A DNA stretch of 64,000 nt from JABWAJ01 sp038323375 (lineage in GTDB: Bacteria > Bacteroidota > Bacteroidia > Chitinophagales > Saprospiraceae). The notes under the pieces were generated by a model. It searched no databases. It was not told where the DNA came from and saw only the letters and a list, made by a program, of their open reading frames with translations. Of the stretch, positions 25,115-34,697 are shown in pieces (the stretch's first letter is position 1; the number at the start of each line of letters is the position of its first letter). The translations under genes and the position numbers were made by a program. The stretch spans positions 1 through 64,000 of the forward strand of contig JBBQGV010000026.1 in the NCBI GenBank assembly GCA_038323375.1, in the 5' to 3' direction.

Positions 25115-26326
25115 TCAATGAATAATTGTTGGCGTTATCTCGCAGATTTCGCAAATTTTCCCAACAACATCGCCTACATACCCTTCTTCCAGCGGCATGA
25201 TCTGATCCCGGTTCTGCCAGATTTTAGCCAATTGTGGGTCGTCGCTCCAGGCGTTTTTTTCAGCGAAAAGCCAGTGGATAAACTCGGGTTTTGTAATTTT
25301 TGCAATTTGCAAATGCAGGACGTCTCCGGACGAAAGCAAGGGGTCGCAGCAAAGCTGGTCGGCATTCCACTCCTTAGCTGCGTTGCGATCCACGACATAA
25401 AAGTGGAGCGGCTTTTTCCAGTAGTCTTTGTGCGGGCTCAGTTGTCGGAGCAATTCCGTCCAAAATGCCTGCACTTCTTTTAAATGATAACGTTCAACCG
25501 GATCGAAACGAATCACGATTTCCGTATCCCGGATCATGGCGTTTCGCAATTCCGAACAAACCAATGTGGCGTCAGGAATCGCCATGTTAAAGTTTTCGCC
25601 AACCATCGTCCAAAGCTGATCCAAAGACGAGCTATGTCCCGCACTGTCTAATTTGATGGAAATGACTTTGGGGTTTTTCGATTTGCTCTCCCCAAAAAGA
25701 CGCTGGAGCAACAAGCTTTGGCTACTCTGCGGTTCGCCTTGCAGCAAGACGGCGTACACTTTTCGCTCATTGCTGGAATAGGCGATATAAGAAGGGATTT
25801 CTTTGGAAAAATTGAATCGCAGCAGGGCGTTTCGCAACAGAATTTCCCGGTGGGAATTGCTTTTTTGGGAAAGCACCTCCGTCGCCAATCGTTTCAGTTC
25901 CAGTTCGATGTGCAGATAGGCTTCGTCAGGATCGGGCCATTTGGAAAGAAATTTTTCCCCTTTGCCTGCTTTTGGCAATGCGGAAAAACCGATGATGTCT
26001 GTTCCGTCAATCTCAACCGGGCGCAGCAGAATCGGAACGATGCATAAGGCATCTTGCACTTTGCGTTTTAGAATGAAGGCGTGCCGGTTTTTACAATCGT
26101 CGTCTGAAAAATAATCAGAGCTAATCAGCAGCAGCACGATTTGTGCCTGCCCCAATTGTTGTTGGATCACGGCATCAATATCGTCGCCGGCTTCAATCAG
26201 TGCCGTATGCCAATAAGTGGCGATAACCTGTTTGTTACGCAGGATAATCAGCCGTTTTTCAATCTCTTTGAAAAATTCGGCGTCTTTTGAAGAGCTGTTA
26301 TTGTAATGAATGAAAATGTTTACCAT
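25115..26326 (-). CDS. TIR-domain protein with a degenerate STAND-like NTPase
   Basis: 403 residues. Residues 1-150 are a TIR (TIR_2-like) domain: VNIFIHYNNSSSKDAEF, QIVLLLISSDYFSDDDC, IVPILLRPVEI. In most such domains a Glu follows the Cys of the S..Y..S..C motif by about four residues. Here the segment is CKNRHAF with no Glu, so NADase activity is doubtful. The C-terminal part (about 165-400) contains VLLQGEPQSSQSLLLQRL, resembling a P-loop in which the essential Gly-Lys is lost (Ser-Gln), as in the inactive STAND domains described for NTP-dependent conflict systems. First gene of the four-gene operon. Confidence 0.8.
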   Translation of the reverse strand: MVNIFIHYNNSSSKDAEFFKEIEKRLIILRNKQVIATYWHTALIEAGDDIDAVIQQQLGQAQIVLLLISSDYFSDDDCKNRHAFILKRKVQDALCIVPILLRPVEIDGTDIIGFSALPKAGKGEKFLSKWPDPDEAYLHIELELKRLATEVLSQKSNSHREILLRNALLRFNFSKEIPSYIAYSSNERKVYAVLLQGEPQSSQSLLLQRLFGESKSKNPKVISIKLDSAGHSSSLDQLWTMVGENFNMAIPDATLVCSELRNAMIRDTEIVIRFDPVERYHLKEVQAFWTELLRQLSPHKDYWKKPLHFYVVDRNAAKEWNADQLCCDPLLSSGDVLHLQIAKITKPEFIHWLFAEKNAWSDDPQLAKIWQNRDQIMPLEEGYVGDVVGKICEICEITPTIIH

Positions 26327-26415
26327 AAATTGCCGTTCCCGGATTCCATGGGCGCCATTTATAAGGACGCAGAATAACCAACGCTAATGTACAAAACTAC
26401 GCACAAACTATCGTT

Positions 26416-27057
26416 ATGCCGCTTTTCTTAAAAAAGAATGACCTGGGCACCACCATTGCCCTATGGCAAATCACCGAACCGGAAGCGTGGTTTTTGGCTG
26501 GTTTGGAGTTAACCGTCCGGGAAACGGAGCAATTGGCGGGCATCAAAGGCCGGAAGCGGGTGGAATGGTTGGCCGTACGCTATTTGACGCACGAATTGTC
26601 GGGCATGGCTTCGCGAAGCCCCATTTTGAAAGACGATAGCGGTAAACCCTACTTAGCGCACGAAGGACTCCACCTTTCCATCAGCCATTCGGGGGAAATA
26701 GCCGCCGCCATGCTGGCCCAATTGCCGGTGGGCATTGATATTCAGCGGCCTGTAGAAAAAATCGAACGGATTGCGCATAAATTTTTGCGCCCTGAAGAAG
26801 CTGCCAGCCTGAGCACGACCCACCGCCTGCTGCACCTGCACGTCTATTGGGGCGCCAAAGAAGTCCTGTACAAAGCATACGGACGCCGGGAATTGGATTT
26901 TCGGGCGCACATTGCTGTTAAACCCTTCCATTTTGAACCGGATGGAGGAGGGGTTACAGGAAAAGTGGAAAAGGAAGGATTTGTGGCGCAATACGATTTG
27001 CGCTATGAGTTGGTGGAAGGGTATGTTTTGGTGTATGGAGTGGAACGTTCTTTTTGA
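26416..27057 (+). CDS. 4'-phosphopantetheinyl transferase (Sfp superfamily)
   Basis: 213 residues. It transfers the phosphopantetheine arm from CoA to a carrier-protein Ser. Motifs seen are HLSISHSG (86-93), VGIDIQ with the metal-binding Asp108, and YWGAKEVLYKAYG (144-156) with Glu149 and Lys152. The length is typical of the family. Divergent from the TIR operon, with about 90 bases between them, and convergent with the PspC gene. No carrier protein or PKS/NRPS gene is nearby, so it may serve fatty acid synthesis. Confidence 0.9.
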   Translation: MPLFLKKNDLGTTIALWQITEPEAWFLAGLELTVRETEQLAGIKGRKRVEWLAVRYLTHELSGMASRSPILKDDSGKPYLAHEGLHLSISHSGEIAAAMLAQLPVGIDIQRPVEKIERIAHKFLRPEEAASLSTTHRLLHLHVYWGAKEVLYKAYGRRELDFRAHIAVKPFHFEPDGGGVTGKVEKEGFVAQYDLRYELVEGYVLVYGVERSF

Positions 27058-27135
27058 AATAGGCAAATTTGCAAACAGGCAAAAGGCAATGAGCGATTTA
27101 GCCCTTTGCCCCTTGCCAACTTGCCAACTTAAAAT

Positions 27136-29265
27136 TTACTGCTCCACCACCTGCGGATTCCCTTTCACCCGGATGCGGCTGCTGTCGTCTTTTTTCTGCG
27201 TCAGTTTTTCGCGCACCATGACGTCGGCACGACTGCCGGTTGAAGCCGTGATCGTTGCTTCGCGCACCCCCGGCTTTTCGGCGTCCAGCCGGGCACCACC
27301 CTTGAGCGCTGCTTCGAGCAGGTCACAATTGCCGATCACATCAATTTTGTTATCGCCCTCCTGGGTCAAAAACAAATTACTGACATCGCCGTATATCTTT
27401 ACCTCGTAGCCGCTGCCTTTGGCGTTCACCTGCAAAGGTGCAGTGAAGCCTTTGATTTGAACGTCGTCTGTAGCGTCGGTATTAATCGTTTTTAATTCAG
27501 GTACAGTAAGGAACAGTCGCACTGGCGAACCGGCAATTTCCGGACGGGCATTGATGGTCAAGCGGCCATCAGCTTCCTCCATCGTAACTTTTTCGCGGTT
27601 ATTTTCTGCGCCCCGAAGTTCTACCTGATATTCATCGCCCTGTTCGATAATGACTTTAAGTTTGCCGCTGATGTCCACGGTGTGAAAATCATTAAAGGAC
27701 AAATCAGATTCAACTGCTTTCGGGCAATCGGTACAAGCCAAACCGTCAGCACTCATTTTCCAGAGGCGGTTAGGGTGCTCCCAAAAATCAGTGTCGTCTG
27801 CCAACTCGATATCCCGCATCATAGACCACGGATTGTCTGTCGTAAACTTTACAAACTTGCCTTCGGGCACCTTCAGGATATACTTCACGCCCTGTACCCG
27901 CCATTTCTGCCCTTTCGTCAAGGAATAGTAAGGCGAGATGGTCAACTGATTTCCTTCTAAGCGTGCATCCGTAGTCACCGTAGTCGCTAATGCATTGGCT
28001 TCTCCATTGTTTTCTCCCCTGGAGTTGACCTCTTTGACCAATTCAAAGGTTGTGCCTTCCGCTTTAACGACGGAAAGGTGCACCTTGCGAACGATCAACT
28101 TGTCATCGGCAAGCATAACTTCGTTGTCAATATTGTACCAGGTATCAATCGGAGCAGTTTCTGCGGGCGCCGCTATAAACAGCGTATCTCCCTTGTAAGA
28201 ACCTGCATTGGCGCTGAATTGTCCGCCGGAGCTGAATTGCTTCCCGAAAAGACTGCCCAGCAGGAAAAAGCTGGTAATGCTGATGCCCCACATGATGCTC
28301 AATCCCGTCCGCCAGGCTCCCGAAACCCGGGTGCCAAACAACAGTCTGGAAACGAGCAACACCAAAGAAATCAATGGAATTCCGATGATCAGGAACACAT
28401 TCACTAAACTGAGTACAGCCAGCCCCGTTTTACCCGGGAACAGAAAATCTAAGAAAGGATAGACAAAAAATAAGCCGGTAGCCGACCCAATCCAGGCCAT
28501 TGCAAAAAACAAGACAAGGACGAAGCCGACGATGAAAAGCACAGGTTTCCAGAGGTATTGGAGCGATTCACCTGCGCCGCGAAGGGCATTCCCTACGGCG
28601 TCCATGCCTTCTTTAAAAGAGTCTTTCCCATCCGTTCCGGTTTTTTTGTTTGCACCGCCCAGCTCTTCGCCAAACTCGGAAATTTTTCCCGACAGGCGTT
28701 CTACTTCTTCCTGGATAATGCGGCCAATATTGGAAAAATTGATGGGTTCACCGCGCATGGCCAACCAGTCGCTCGCTGATTTCGGCTTGGGCATAATGGC
28801 CCACAGTACGATGTACAGCGGCACCCCGAATCCGCCGGAAATAGCAACCACCACGAAGAAGAGGCGTACCCACAAGGGATCCTGAATACCGAAGTATGCA
28901 GCAATGCCGGAGCATACCCCGCCAATGACCTCTTCTTCGGGGTTGCGAAAGAGCCGTTTGCCTGTTTTGATGTTGAATTTTCCTTTCGGATTTTCGCTCA
29001 ACGGCTCTGCGCCAAAGTCTTCCGGGGCGCCCATCACAGCCACCGTGTCTTTGACGTCTTTCATGGTAACAATCGGGCGATTTCCCAGGCTTGCCTGGAA
29101 CAATTCTGCCAATCGGGTTTCTATGTCAGAGGTGATTTCTTCGTTTCCTTCAACCCCCCGAAAATGCCGGTGTATGGCGTCGAGGTATTGACGAAGGTAT
29201 TCATACGCATCTTCGTCAATGGTAAAGGGATACCCCCCCAGGTTGATGCTGGATACTTTATTCAT
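27136..29265 (-). CDS. PspC-domain membrane protein with DUF2807 (head GIN-type) C-terminus
   Basis: 709 residues. An N-terminal soluble part (1-95) is followed by a PspC domain (about 104-160: RLFRNPEEEVIGGVCSGIAAY, then WVRLFFVVVAISGG). Four or five further membrane helices lie between about 235 and 355. The C-terminal external beta-rich region ends in a DUF2807-like repeat (about 530-690, FHTVDISGKLKVIIEQG, then INTDATDDVQIKG). Such proteins are thought to take part in envelope stress sensing. Its start overlaps the PadR gene by 8 bases, forming a regulator-target operon, a frequent pairing. Confidence 0.85.
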   Translation of the reverse strand: MNKVSSINLGGYPFTIDEDAYEYLRQYLDAIHRHFRGVEGNEEITSDIETRLAELFQASLGNRPIVTMKDVKDTVAVMGAPEDFGAEPLSENPKGKFNIKTGKRLFRNPEEEVIGGVCSGIAAYFGIQDPLWVRLFFVVVAISGGFGVPLYIVLWAIMPKPKSASDWLAMRGEPINFSNIGRIIQEEVERLSGKISEFGEELGGANKKTGTDGKDSFKEGMDAVGNALRGAGESLQYLWKPVLFIVGFVLVLFFAMAWIGSATGLFFVYPFLDFLFPGKTGLAVLSLVNVFLIIGIPLISLVLLVSRLLFGTRVSGAWRTGLSIMWGISITSFFLLGSLFGKQFSSGGQFSANAGSYKGDTLFIAAPAETAPIDTWYNIDNEVMLADDKLIVRKVHLSVVKAEGTTFELVKEVNSRGENNGEANALATTVTTDARLEGNQLTISPYYSLTKGQKWRVQGVKYILKVPEGKFVKFTTDNPWSMMRDIELADDTDFWEHPNRLWKMSADGLACTDCPKAVESDLSFNDFHTVDISGKLKVIIEQGDEYQVELRGAENNREKVTMEEADGRLTINARPEIAGSPVRLFLTVPELKTINTDATDDVQIKGFTAPLQVNAKGSGYEVKIYGDVSNLFLTQEGDNKIDVIGNCDLLEAALKGGARLDAEKPGVREATITASTGSRADVMVREKLTQKKDDSSRIRVKGNPQVVEQ

Positions 29266-29614
29266 TGCCGGTATTGTTATTGTTTTTAATGGAGTGATTC
29301 ACCGCCTGCACCAATTGGTTCCAGGTTTCTACCAGTTCTTGCAAAAAGGCTCGTCCTTTGTCCGTAATGTAATAGTACTTGCGGGGTGGCCCGGAACGGG
29401 ATTCCCGCCATTCATAGTCCAGTAGTTCCGAGTTTTTCAGCCGGGTGAGCAAAGGGTATAGCGTGCCTTCTACAACGATCAGTTCCGCTCCCCTGAGCCT
29501 TTGGATGATGTCGGATGGATACGCTTCGCCTTCCGAGAGGATGGAGAGCGTACATAGCTCCAGCACCCCTCTTCGCATTTGCGTTCTTGTCGTTTCCAAA
29601 TTCTCCGTTTTCAT
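29258..29614 (-). CDS. PadR-family transcriptional regulator
   Basis: 118 residues. The winged helix reads MRRGVLELCTLSILSEG, YPSDIIQRLRGAELIVVEG, TLYPLLTRLKNSELLDYEW and SGPPRKYYYITDKGRAFL, all classic PadR positions. First gene of the operon with the PspC gene. It most likely controls its own promoter through the palindrome at 29633-29658. The ATG at 29614 is about at the expected transcription start, so the mRNA may be leaderless. Confidence 0.93.
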   Translation of the reverse strand: MKTENLETTRTQMRRGVLELCTLSILSEGEAYPSDIIQRLRGAELIVVEGTLYPLLTRLKNSELLDYEWRESRSGPPRKYYYITDKGRAFLQELVETWNQLVQAVNHSIKNNNNTGNE

Positions 29615-29618
29615 AACA

Positions 29619-29658
29619 CAAATATAGGGTGTTATTAGGTACTATGCAATACCTAATA
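29619..29658 (-). promoter_or_regulatory. PadR promoter and palindromic operator
   Basis: On the - strand a -7 box TATATTTG (29619-29626) follows a -33 element starting TTG (29646-29649) after 19 bases, matching the Bacteroidota consensus. A 9-bp perfect palindrome TATTAGGTA/TACCTAATA (29633-29641 and 29650-29658, 8-base spacer) encloses the -33 element, so a bound dimer would block the polymerase. PadR operators commonly have two half sites about this far apart. Confidence 0.7.
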
Positions 29659-29852
29659 CTAATTGATACCGGGTATTCTGGATGAACAACTACTTTTGCA
29701 AGACGAAAGTGGCAGAAAATGAGACAGAGCAGGTGGAATAGTTGGCAGTTGGCAGTTTTACAGTGGGCAGAGGGTGGGCGTACTTGGGATGAAAATATGG
29801 AATGCTGGGAATAGTTGACAGGATTGAGTTGGCAGTGGGCTGAGGTGGGGGC

Positions 29853-29880
29853 AAAAAAAAAGCCGCGCTTTTCGCGCGGC
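29853..29880 (-). terminator. Rho-independent terminator of the T9SS gene at 30033
   Basis: Read on the - strand, GCCGCGC pairs with GCGCGGC (29862-29868 and 29874-29880) around a 5-base loop, followed by nine T. A second hairpin without a T run (29983-30011, GGTTCCCTGCCC arms with one bulge) lies between it and the stop codon. Confidence 0.85.
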
Positions 29881-30032
29881 CTCGCTAATAACAAATCATA
29901 ATCTCATGAAAAATAAGACGACCTAATTCTTTATCTTACAGATGAATCTGTTGCTTGTTGAGTGTTCCCACATTTTTGGAGGGGTTCCCTGCCCGTGAGG
30001 GCGAGGGAACCTCGAAATTTATGGGATTATGA

Positions 30033-32975
30033 CTATTGCACCAGTATTTTCCCGCTGCCGAGGACGAGTCCTTCAGACTGAATGCGGTAGAGATACATAC
30101 CGGGGGCTAAGCCGCCTCGGTGAAAGTCAAAATGGTTTGCATTAAACCGGTCGCTTCTGACAAGCTTGCCGGTGATGTCGTAGACTTTAAAGTTCAAAGT
30201 CTTTCCCGTGGCTGGTCCCTCTATCTTTATAGTAGCGACATTGGCGAACGGGTTTGGTTGTACCGTTATTTTCAGACCTGTAGGTTCGGGTGCCGGATCA
30301 ATGCTCACGGTAATACAACCTTGTTGGAAAAGGTCAGTACAACCGATTACATGATGCACCGTATTGGTTACTACAGGCTCAACATAATCAAAATAGACGG
30401 CAGCGCGATTGTCAATAATAGTTCCCAGCGGAAGATCCAGTTTTTGGGCAATTCGGAAATTTAAGAATCCGCGGGCTTGTGCCTCTTGAGCGCTGCCGTT
30501 CGGTTGAAGTTGGATTTCTTCGAAGGTGATTTTCAGGATACCGTTGCCATAAAGTTGTACGTTGTAGGGATGACTGCTGGGCCCGAAGGTTAAACTTGTA
30601 AAGTCCAGATTAGTCGGCAAGGTATCTCTGATAACCACTCTCGAAACTGTATCGGTTCCGTCGTTACGGAAACTAATTGTGTACGTAATATCGGTATTGC
30701 GGGCTAAAATTGAATCCTGATAACCCGTGGGATGGCCTCTAAGTGCAATGGGCAACTCGGAACCAGATACTTCTTGAACATCAATGGCAATGAACGGATC
30801 CCCATCATTTTCGGGGAAATCACTTACATATCCTGTTGTGTATTCGCCTTGTGCGCAGCCTTCCACCGCAACCGTTGGGAAACTCATTCCCGGGTGACCA
30901 CTGGATTGTTGCACAATGAGGCGATAAGTTGATCCTTCGTCGTTTACCGCCAAAGGAATCAGCGTCTCTTGTGTCGCAGGCAATTGGAACGGTTGGGTCA
31001 ACATCACCACATCATCCTCTACTACAAAGGAGAGTTTTGTTTCAGTCATGTTGCCGTTGCCGACATTCCGGATAAAGAACTTGATCGAATCGTTTTCACA
31101 AAACCCTCCAACAATGATGCTCGCCATATCCCAATCGGGATCCGGTTCGAGGCAAAGCGTGTCGGGGTAAATATGGGCACTGACTAAAGTTGCCTGACCC
31201 TGGGCGATTCCGTCACAAGCCATCGCCGTGTTAATCTTAAAAAAGCCGAATTCCGTTGAATTTACATCGCCCAATTGGAAAGTGTAAACATTGCCATTGA
31301 TGTTGGAAGGAGGGATTGTAGAGGAAACATACGTTAGTTCCTCATCCAATTCAACTTCCACATAAACACCGAAAGCGTTGATCGTACCATCGTTTGAATA
31401 AGCAATATAATACCCAACATCTTCACAAACTGCCAGAAAATCGGAAGCAACTCCAACGGACATTGCGACGCAACCAGTCTGTGCGGTTACCGGAAAATTA
31501 AAAGTTGCGTCCGTGTAACCTTCTGAAAAATCAACTTCAAAACCTGTTGTATCACATACCGACCAAGTTGGATTCAAAGGCAAAACGGTGACCGTATATA
31601 GCCCCGTATCGGCCAAAATATTGTAAAAACCTTGTTCGTCAGTAATGGTGAAGTATGAATTATCGCTACTTGTAGCGGTAACAGTCCACCGTGAAAGCGG
31701 CGTATCGCCAGCTTCAAACGCACCACATTCATTGTTGGAGCGGTAAACCCGACCCTGTATGGTATTGGTGAGCAAGTTGCCTAATGCGTCAACTTTTATC
31801 AGCGTAACATCATTGATAAAAAGTAGTGTTTGGGAATTGTGTCCGGAGACTACAAAACCACCGTCTACGGTAGCAGCGATGCTTTCGCCAGTATCTGTTT
31901 TGTCAACCGCGCCAATTTGCGTAGCCCAAACAACTTCGTCAGCCGTGTTGATTTTTGCAATCAAAACATTGACATCCGCATTGTCGGGAAGCGTATAACC
32001 GGTTGCTACGATGCTTCCGTCTTCGAGTTCAACTGCTGAATTGAAGGCGTTGCTAACTGCCCCTAAGTTGACCGATGCAAAACCGATCACGTTGCCGTCA
32101 AGGTCATACCGCCGAAGGTAAGCCAGACTTTCGCTTTGCACATGTCCTACCAAAACAAGCGTAGTGCCGTTGTTGGTGAGTAAAATGTCATTTGCGCTTT
32201 CGTCAAAATTGGGACTTCCAAAAGAATTGACCCAAACCATTTCACCATTTACATCTACCCGGTAGATGACCATGTCGTTGTCGAAACCGTCTTCGTCTTT
32301 TGTTGTACCAACAAAAGCAAAACCTCCGTCCGGAAGTGCAACTAATGCATTACCCCGGTTATCATACTCTGAACCATAATTCTTTTTCCAGAGAATATTG
32401 CCCGCATTGTCAATGCGAATCAGTTGGATGTCGTTATCGCCGCCAGGAGTTTCCCTGGTCAACCCGATGATGGCATAACCATCGCCGAATGCCTTTGCGA
32501 TATCGTTTCCTTGTTCGCGAACATTGGGATTGCCATAAGTTTTGCTCCATTCAAACGCTCCTGTCTTGCTGATTTTTAGCAAATAAACATCAGTAGGTTG
32601 TCCAAAGCCATAATTTATGTCGCCAATGATCAGAAAACCTTTGTCTTCTGTTTCGATTACTTCGTATGCATGTTCAATCAAACCTTCGTCGTAAACATTC
32701 GACCAGAGTTCCGTGCCGTCCACATCTGTGCGGATGACATAAACATCAAGGTCATTGTCGGTACCGAAGGATTCGCTAAACCCTACAATCAGGTAGCCAT
32801 GATCCGATGTTTGGATAATTGCCTGTCCCTGATCTTCGTTATCATCTCCGAATGTCAACTCCCAACCCTGCGCACTTGCAGTTGTTGTTATAAACAAACC
32901 CATGAGCAGCAGCAACGCTCCACGTAGGGAAACGTTCGATCTTTTGATCGGTCTGTCTGCGACAGGGTTGTTCAT
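30033..32975 (-). CDS. Large secreted protein with beta-propeller-like repeats and T9SS sorting domain
   Basis: 980 residues from the ATG at 32975 (MNNPVADRPIKRSN), which places the signal peptide (ending TTTASAQ) about 35 residues in. The frame further upstream is low-complexity and rejected. About 37-410 contains at least seven repeats of the form D.G.....T.DGGY...G......D.D....K.D..G...W, typical of a beta-propeller delivering cell-surface repeats. A carboxypeptidase-regulatory-like fold (about 420-500) and a DUF11-like domain (about 760-890, ITYTISFRNDGTD) follow. The last 75 residues are a type A T9SS C-terminal domain (VQPNPFAN...GLAPGMYLYRI). Extracellular; function unknown. Confidence 0.85.
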   Translation of the reverse strand: MNNPVADRPIKRSNVSLRGALLLLMGLFITTTASAQGWELTFGDDNEDQGQAIIQTSDHGYLIVGFSESFGTDNDLDVYVIRTDVDGTELWSNVYDEGLIEHAYEVIETEDKGFLIIGDINYGFGQPTDVYLLKISKTGAFEWSKTYGNPNVREQGNDIAKAFGDGYAIIGLTRETPGGDNDIQLIRIDNAGNILWKKNYGSEYDNRGNALVALPDGGFAFVGTTKDEDGFDNDMVIYRVDVNGEMVWVNSFGSPNFDESANDILLTNNGTTLVLVGHVQSESLAYLRRYDLDGNVIGFASVNLGAVSNAFNSAVELEDGSIVATGYTLPDNADVNVLIAKINTADEVVWATQIGAVDKTDTGESIAATVDGGFVVSGHNSQTLLFINDVTLIKVDALGNLLTNTIQGRVYRSNNECGAFEAGDTPLSRWTVTATSSDNSYFTITDEQGFYNILADTGLYTVTVLPLNPTWSVCDTTGFEVDFSEGYTDATFNFPVTAQTGCVAMSVGVASDFLAVCEDVGYYIAYSNDGTINAFGVYVEVELDEELTYVSSTIPPSNINGNVYTFQLGDVNSTEFGFFKINTAMACDGIAQGQATLVSAHIYPDTLCLEPDPDWDMASIIVGGFCENDSIKFFIRNVGNGNMTETKLSFVVEDDVVMLTQPFQLPATQETLIPLAVNDEGSTYRLIVQQSSGHPGMSFPTVAVEGCAQGEYTTGYVSDFPENDGDPFIAIDVQEVSGSELPIALRGHPTGYQDSILARNTDITYTISFRNDGTDTVSRVVIRDTLPTNLDFTSLTFGPSSHPYNVQLYGNGILKITFEEIQLQPNGSAQEAQARGFLNFRIAQKLDLPLGTIIDNRAAVYFDYVEPVVTNTVHHVIGCTDLFQQGCITVSIDPAPEPTGLKITVQPNPFANVATIKIEGPATGKTLNFKVYDITGKLVRSDRFNANHFDFHRGGLAPGMYLYRIQSEGLVLGSGKILVQ

Positions 32976-33194
32976 TAGCGCGTCGTTTAGGTCGTATGTG
33001 TTGTTTGTCTCTATTGACCTTACAAAGGTGCAACAGGATCTAAGAAAAGACAAAGACAAAAAAAACCGTTTGTTGAAAAAAAAATGCGTATTTTTGAAGA
33101 CCATCTTTTGTTTTTTTTAATCTCATGATTTGTAAATCAGTAATTTGAATCAATAAAATTGTTTTTGATTTGTTGAAGAAATTCTTTTTCATTC

Positions 33195-34604
33195 ATGCAA
33201 AATAGCCAGTTAATCACCATTTTTAGGTCGCTTTCGCCCAAAGAAATACGCAGTTTGCGCAAATGGTTGTTGTCGCCTGCGCACAATCAGCGCGAAGATG
33301 TGGTTCGGTTATTCGATTATCTGATCCATGTTGAACACCTGAATAACGATAAACAGCTCGCAAAAGAGAAATTATTCGCCAAAGTTTTTCCCAAACAAAA
33401 ATTCGATGATGCCTTGTTGCGGCAAGTCATGCATTTCCTTTTGAAGACGGTAGAAGAATTCCTCGCTTTTCAGGATTGGTCGGAAGATCCTGCCCGATTG
33501 CGTTTGGCACTGGCAGGGGTGTACCGCAAGCGCAAATTAGATAAAGTTTTTCTAAAAACGATCAAGAGCATCGAAGTACTGCAACAGTCGCACCCTTATC
33601 GCGACGAGCATTATTTGCGCAACGAATACCTGTTGCTTCAGGAGCAATACGTCTACCTCGAAGGCAAAAAGCGCATCGTGCCCATGAACCTTCAGGAGAT
33701 TTCAGATAAACTCGACCTGACTTATTGTGCGGATAAACTGCGCCAAAGTTGCCTGATGTTGTCACACCAAAAAGTGTACAAAGCAGAGTATAACGCCGGA
33801 TTACTGCAGGAAGTCTTGCAGTATGTCGTTGAACAGAATTTACATGAAGTGCCAGCCATCGCTATTTATTACTATGTTTATCAATCGCTTACCGCAAAAG
33901 ACAGCGAAGGCTATTTCTACAAGCTGAAAGAAAACATCGTCGCTCATTGGGCTTTGTTTCCAAAAGAAGAAATGCGCGACATGTACCTGATGGCCATCAA
34001 CTACTGCATCGGGCGCATGAATGCAGGCTACGAAGCCTTCGTAAGGGAGGCATTCGACCTTTACCGCCAGGGTTTTCAAAGACAGCTATTGATCGAAAAC
34101 CACCTGATTTCCAAATTCACCTTCCTGAACGTCATCCGCATCGGACTCAAACTAAAGGAATTTGCCTGGGTGAGCGATTTTATCAATTCTCACCAACAAT
34201 TCATTGAAGAATCTTACCGCAACAGCATTGTTCGGTTCAGCCTTGCCCGACTCGACTTCGAAAAAGGGGATTACGACTCAGCGATGAAAATCCTGGTACA
34301 AGCCGATTTCGACGACGTGCTGGTTTATCTGAGCGCCAAAGCCATGCTGGTACGGATGTACTACGAACAAAGTGAATACGACGCCCTGGAATCTTTGCTG
34401 GAAAGCATGCGCACCTACCTGAACCGGAAAGACATGATCGGGGGCCAACAAAAAATCCTGTACGGCAACCTCGTTCGGTTTACTAAAAAAATGATCAAAC
34501 TGAATCCTTATAATAAGGAGCCGCTTCAAAAATTAAAGGAAGAAGTGGCCAAAGTGAACGTGGCGGAAAAGGATTGGCTGCTGCAACAATTGGAAGAACT
34601 TTAA
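33195..34604 (+). CDS. Conserved helical protein, Bacteroidota-restricted family (copy 1)
   Basis: 469 residues, all-helical, no signal peptide or membrane segment. It is a paralog of the protein at 60883: both begin with a short helix followed by F+.LS..++.+.RK.L, then a KLFA..FP/HLFS.E segment and the D..LR.VM..L.. motif, and both end in a Lys/Leu-rich amphipathic tail (PLQKLKEEVAK versus PLEKLEKTI). The repeats resemble TPR-like alpha-solenoids but without a clear consensus. Function unknown. Divergent from the large T9SS gene. Confidence 0.7.
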   Translation: MQNSQLITIFRSLSPKEIRSLRKWLLSPAHNQREDVVRLFDYLIHVEHLNNDKQLAKEKLFAKVFPKQKFDDALLRQVMHFLLKTVEEFLAFQDWSEDPARLRLALAGVYRKRKLDKVFLKTIKSIEVLQQSHPYRDEHYLRNEYLLLQEQYVYLEGKKRIVPMNLQEISDKLDLTYCADKLRQSCLMLSHQKVYKAEYNAGLLQEVLQYVVEQNLHEVPAIAIYYYVYQSLTAKDSEGYFYKLKENIVAHWALFPKEEMRDMYLMAINYCIGRMNAGYEAFVREAFDLYRQGFQRQLLIENHLISKFTFLNVIRIGLKLKEFAWVSDFINSHQQFIEESYRNSIVRFSLARLDFEKGDYDSAMKILVQADFDDVLVYLSAKAMLVRMYYEQSEYDALESLLESMRTYLNRKDMIGGQQKILYGNLVRFTKKMIKLNPYNKEPLQKLKEEVAKVNVAEKDWLLQQLEEL

Positions 34605-34697
34605 AAACACCGGCTCCGGCACAACCTTACCTATCATAAATGGTGTTATTTTCGCAGGGTATTTCATTCCGGGGTTGCCCCGGCTAAGACCATCGCT

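Noticed and set aside
29412..29894. 160-codon - strand ORF over PadR and the terminator
   Set aside because: It spans a terminator and lies out of frame with the clear PadR gene.
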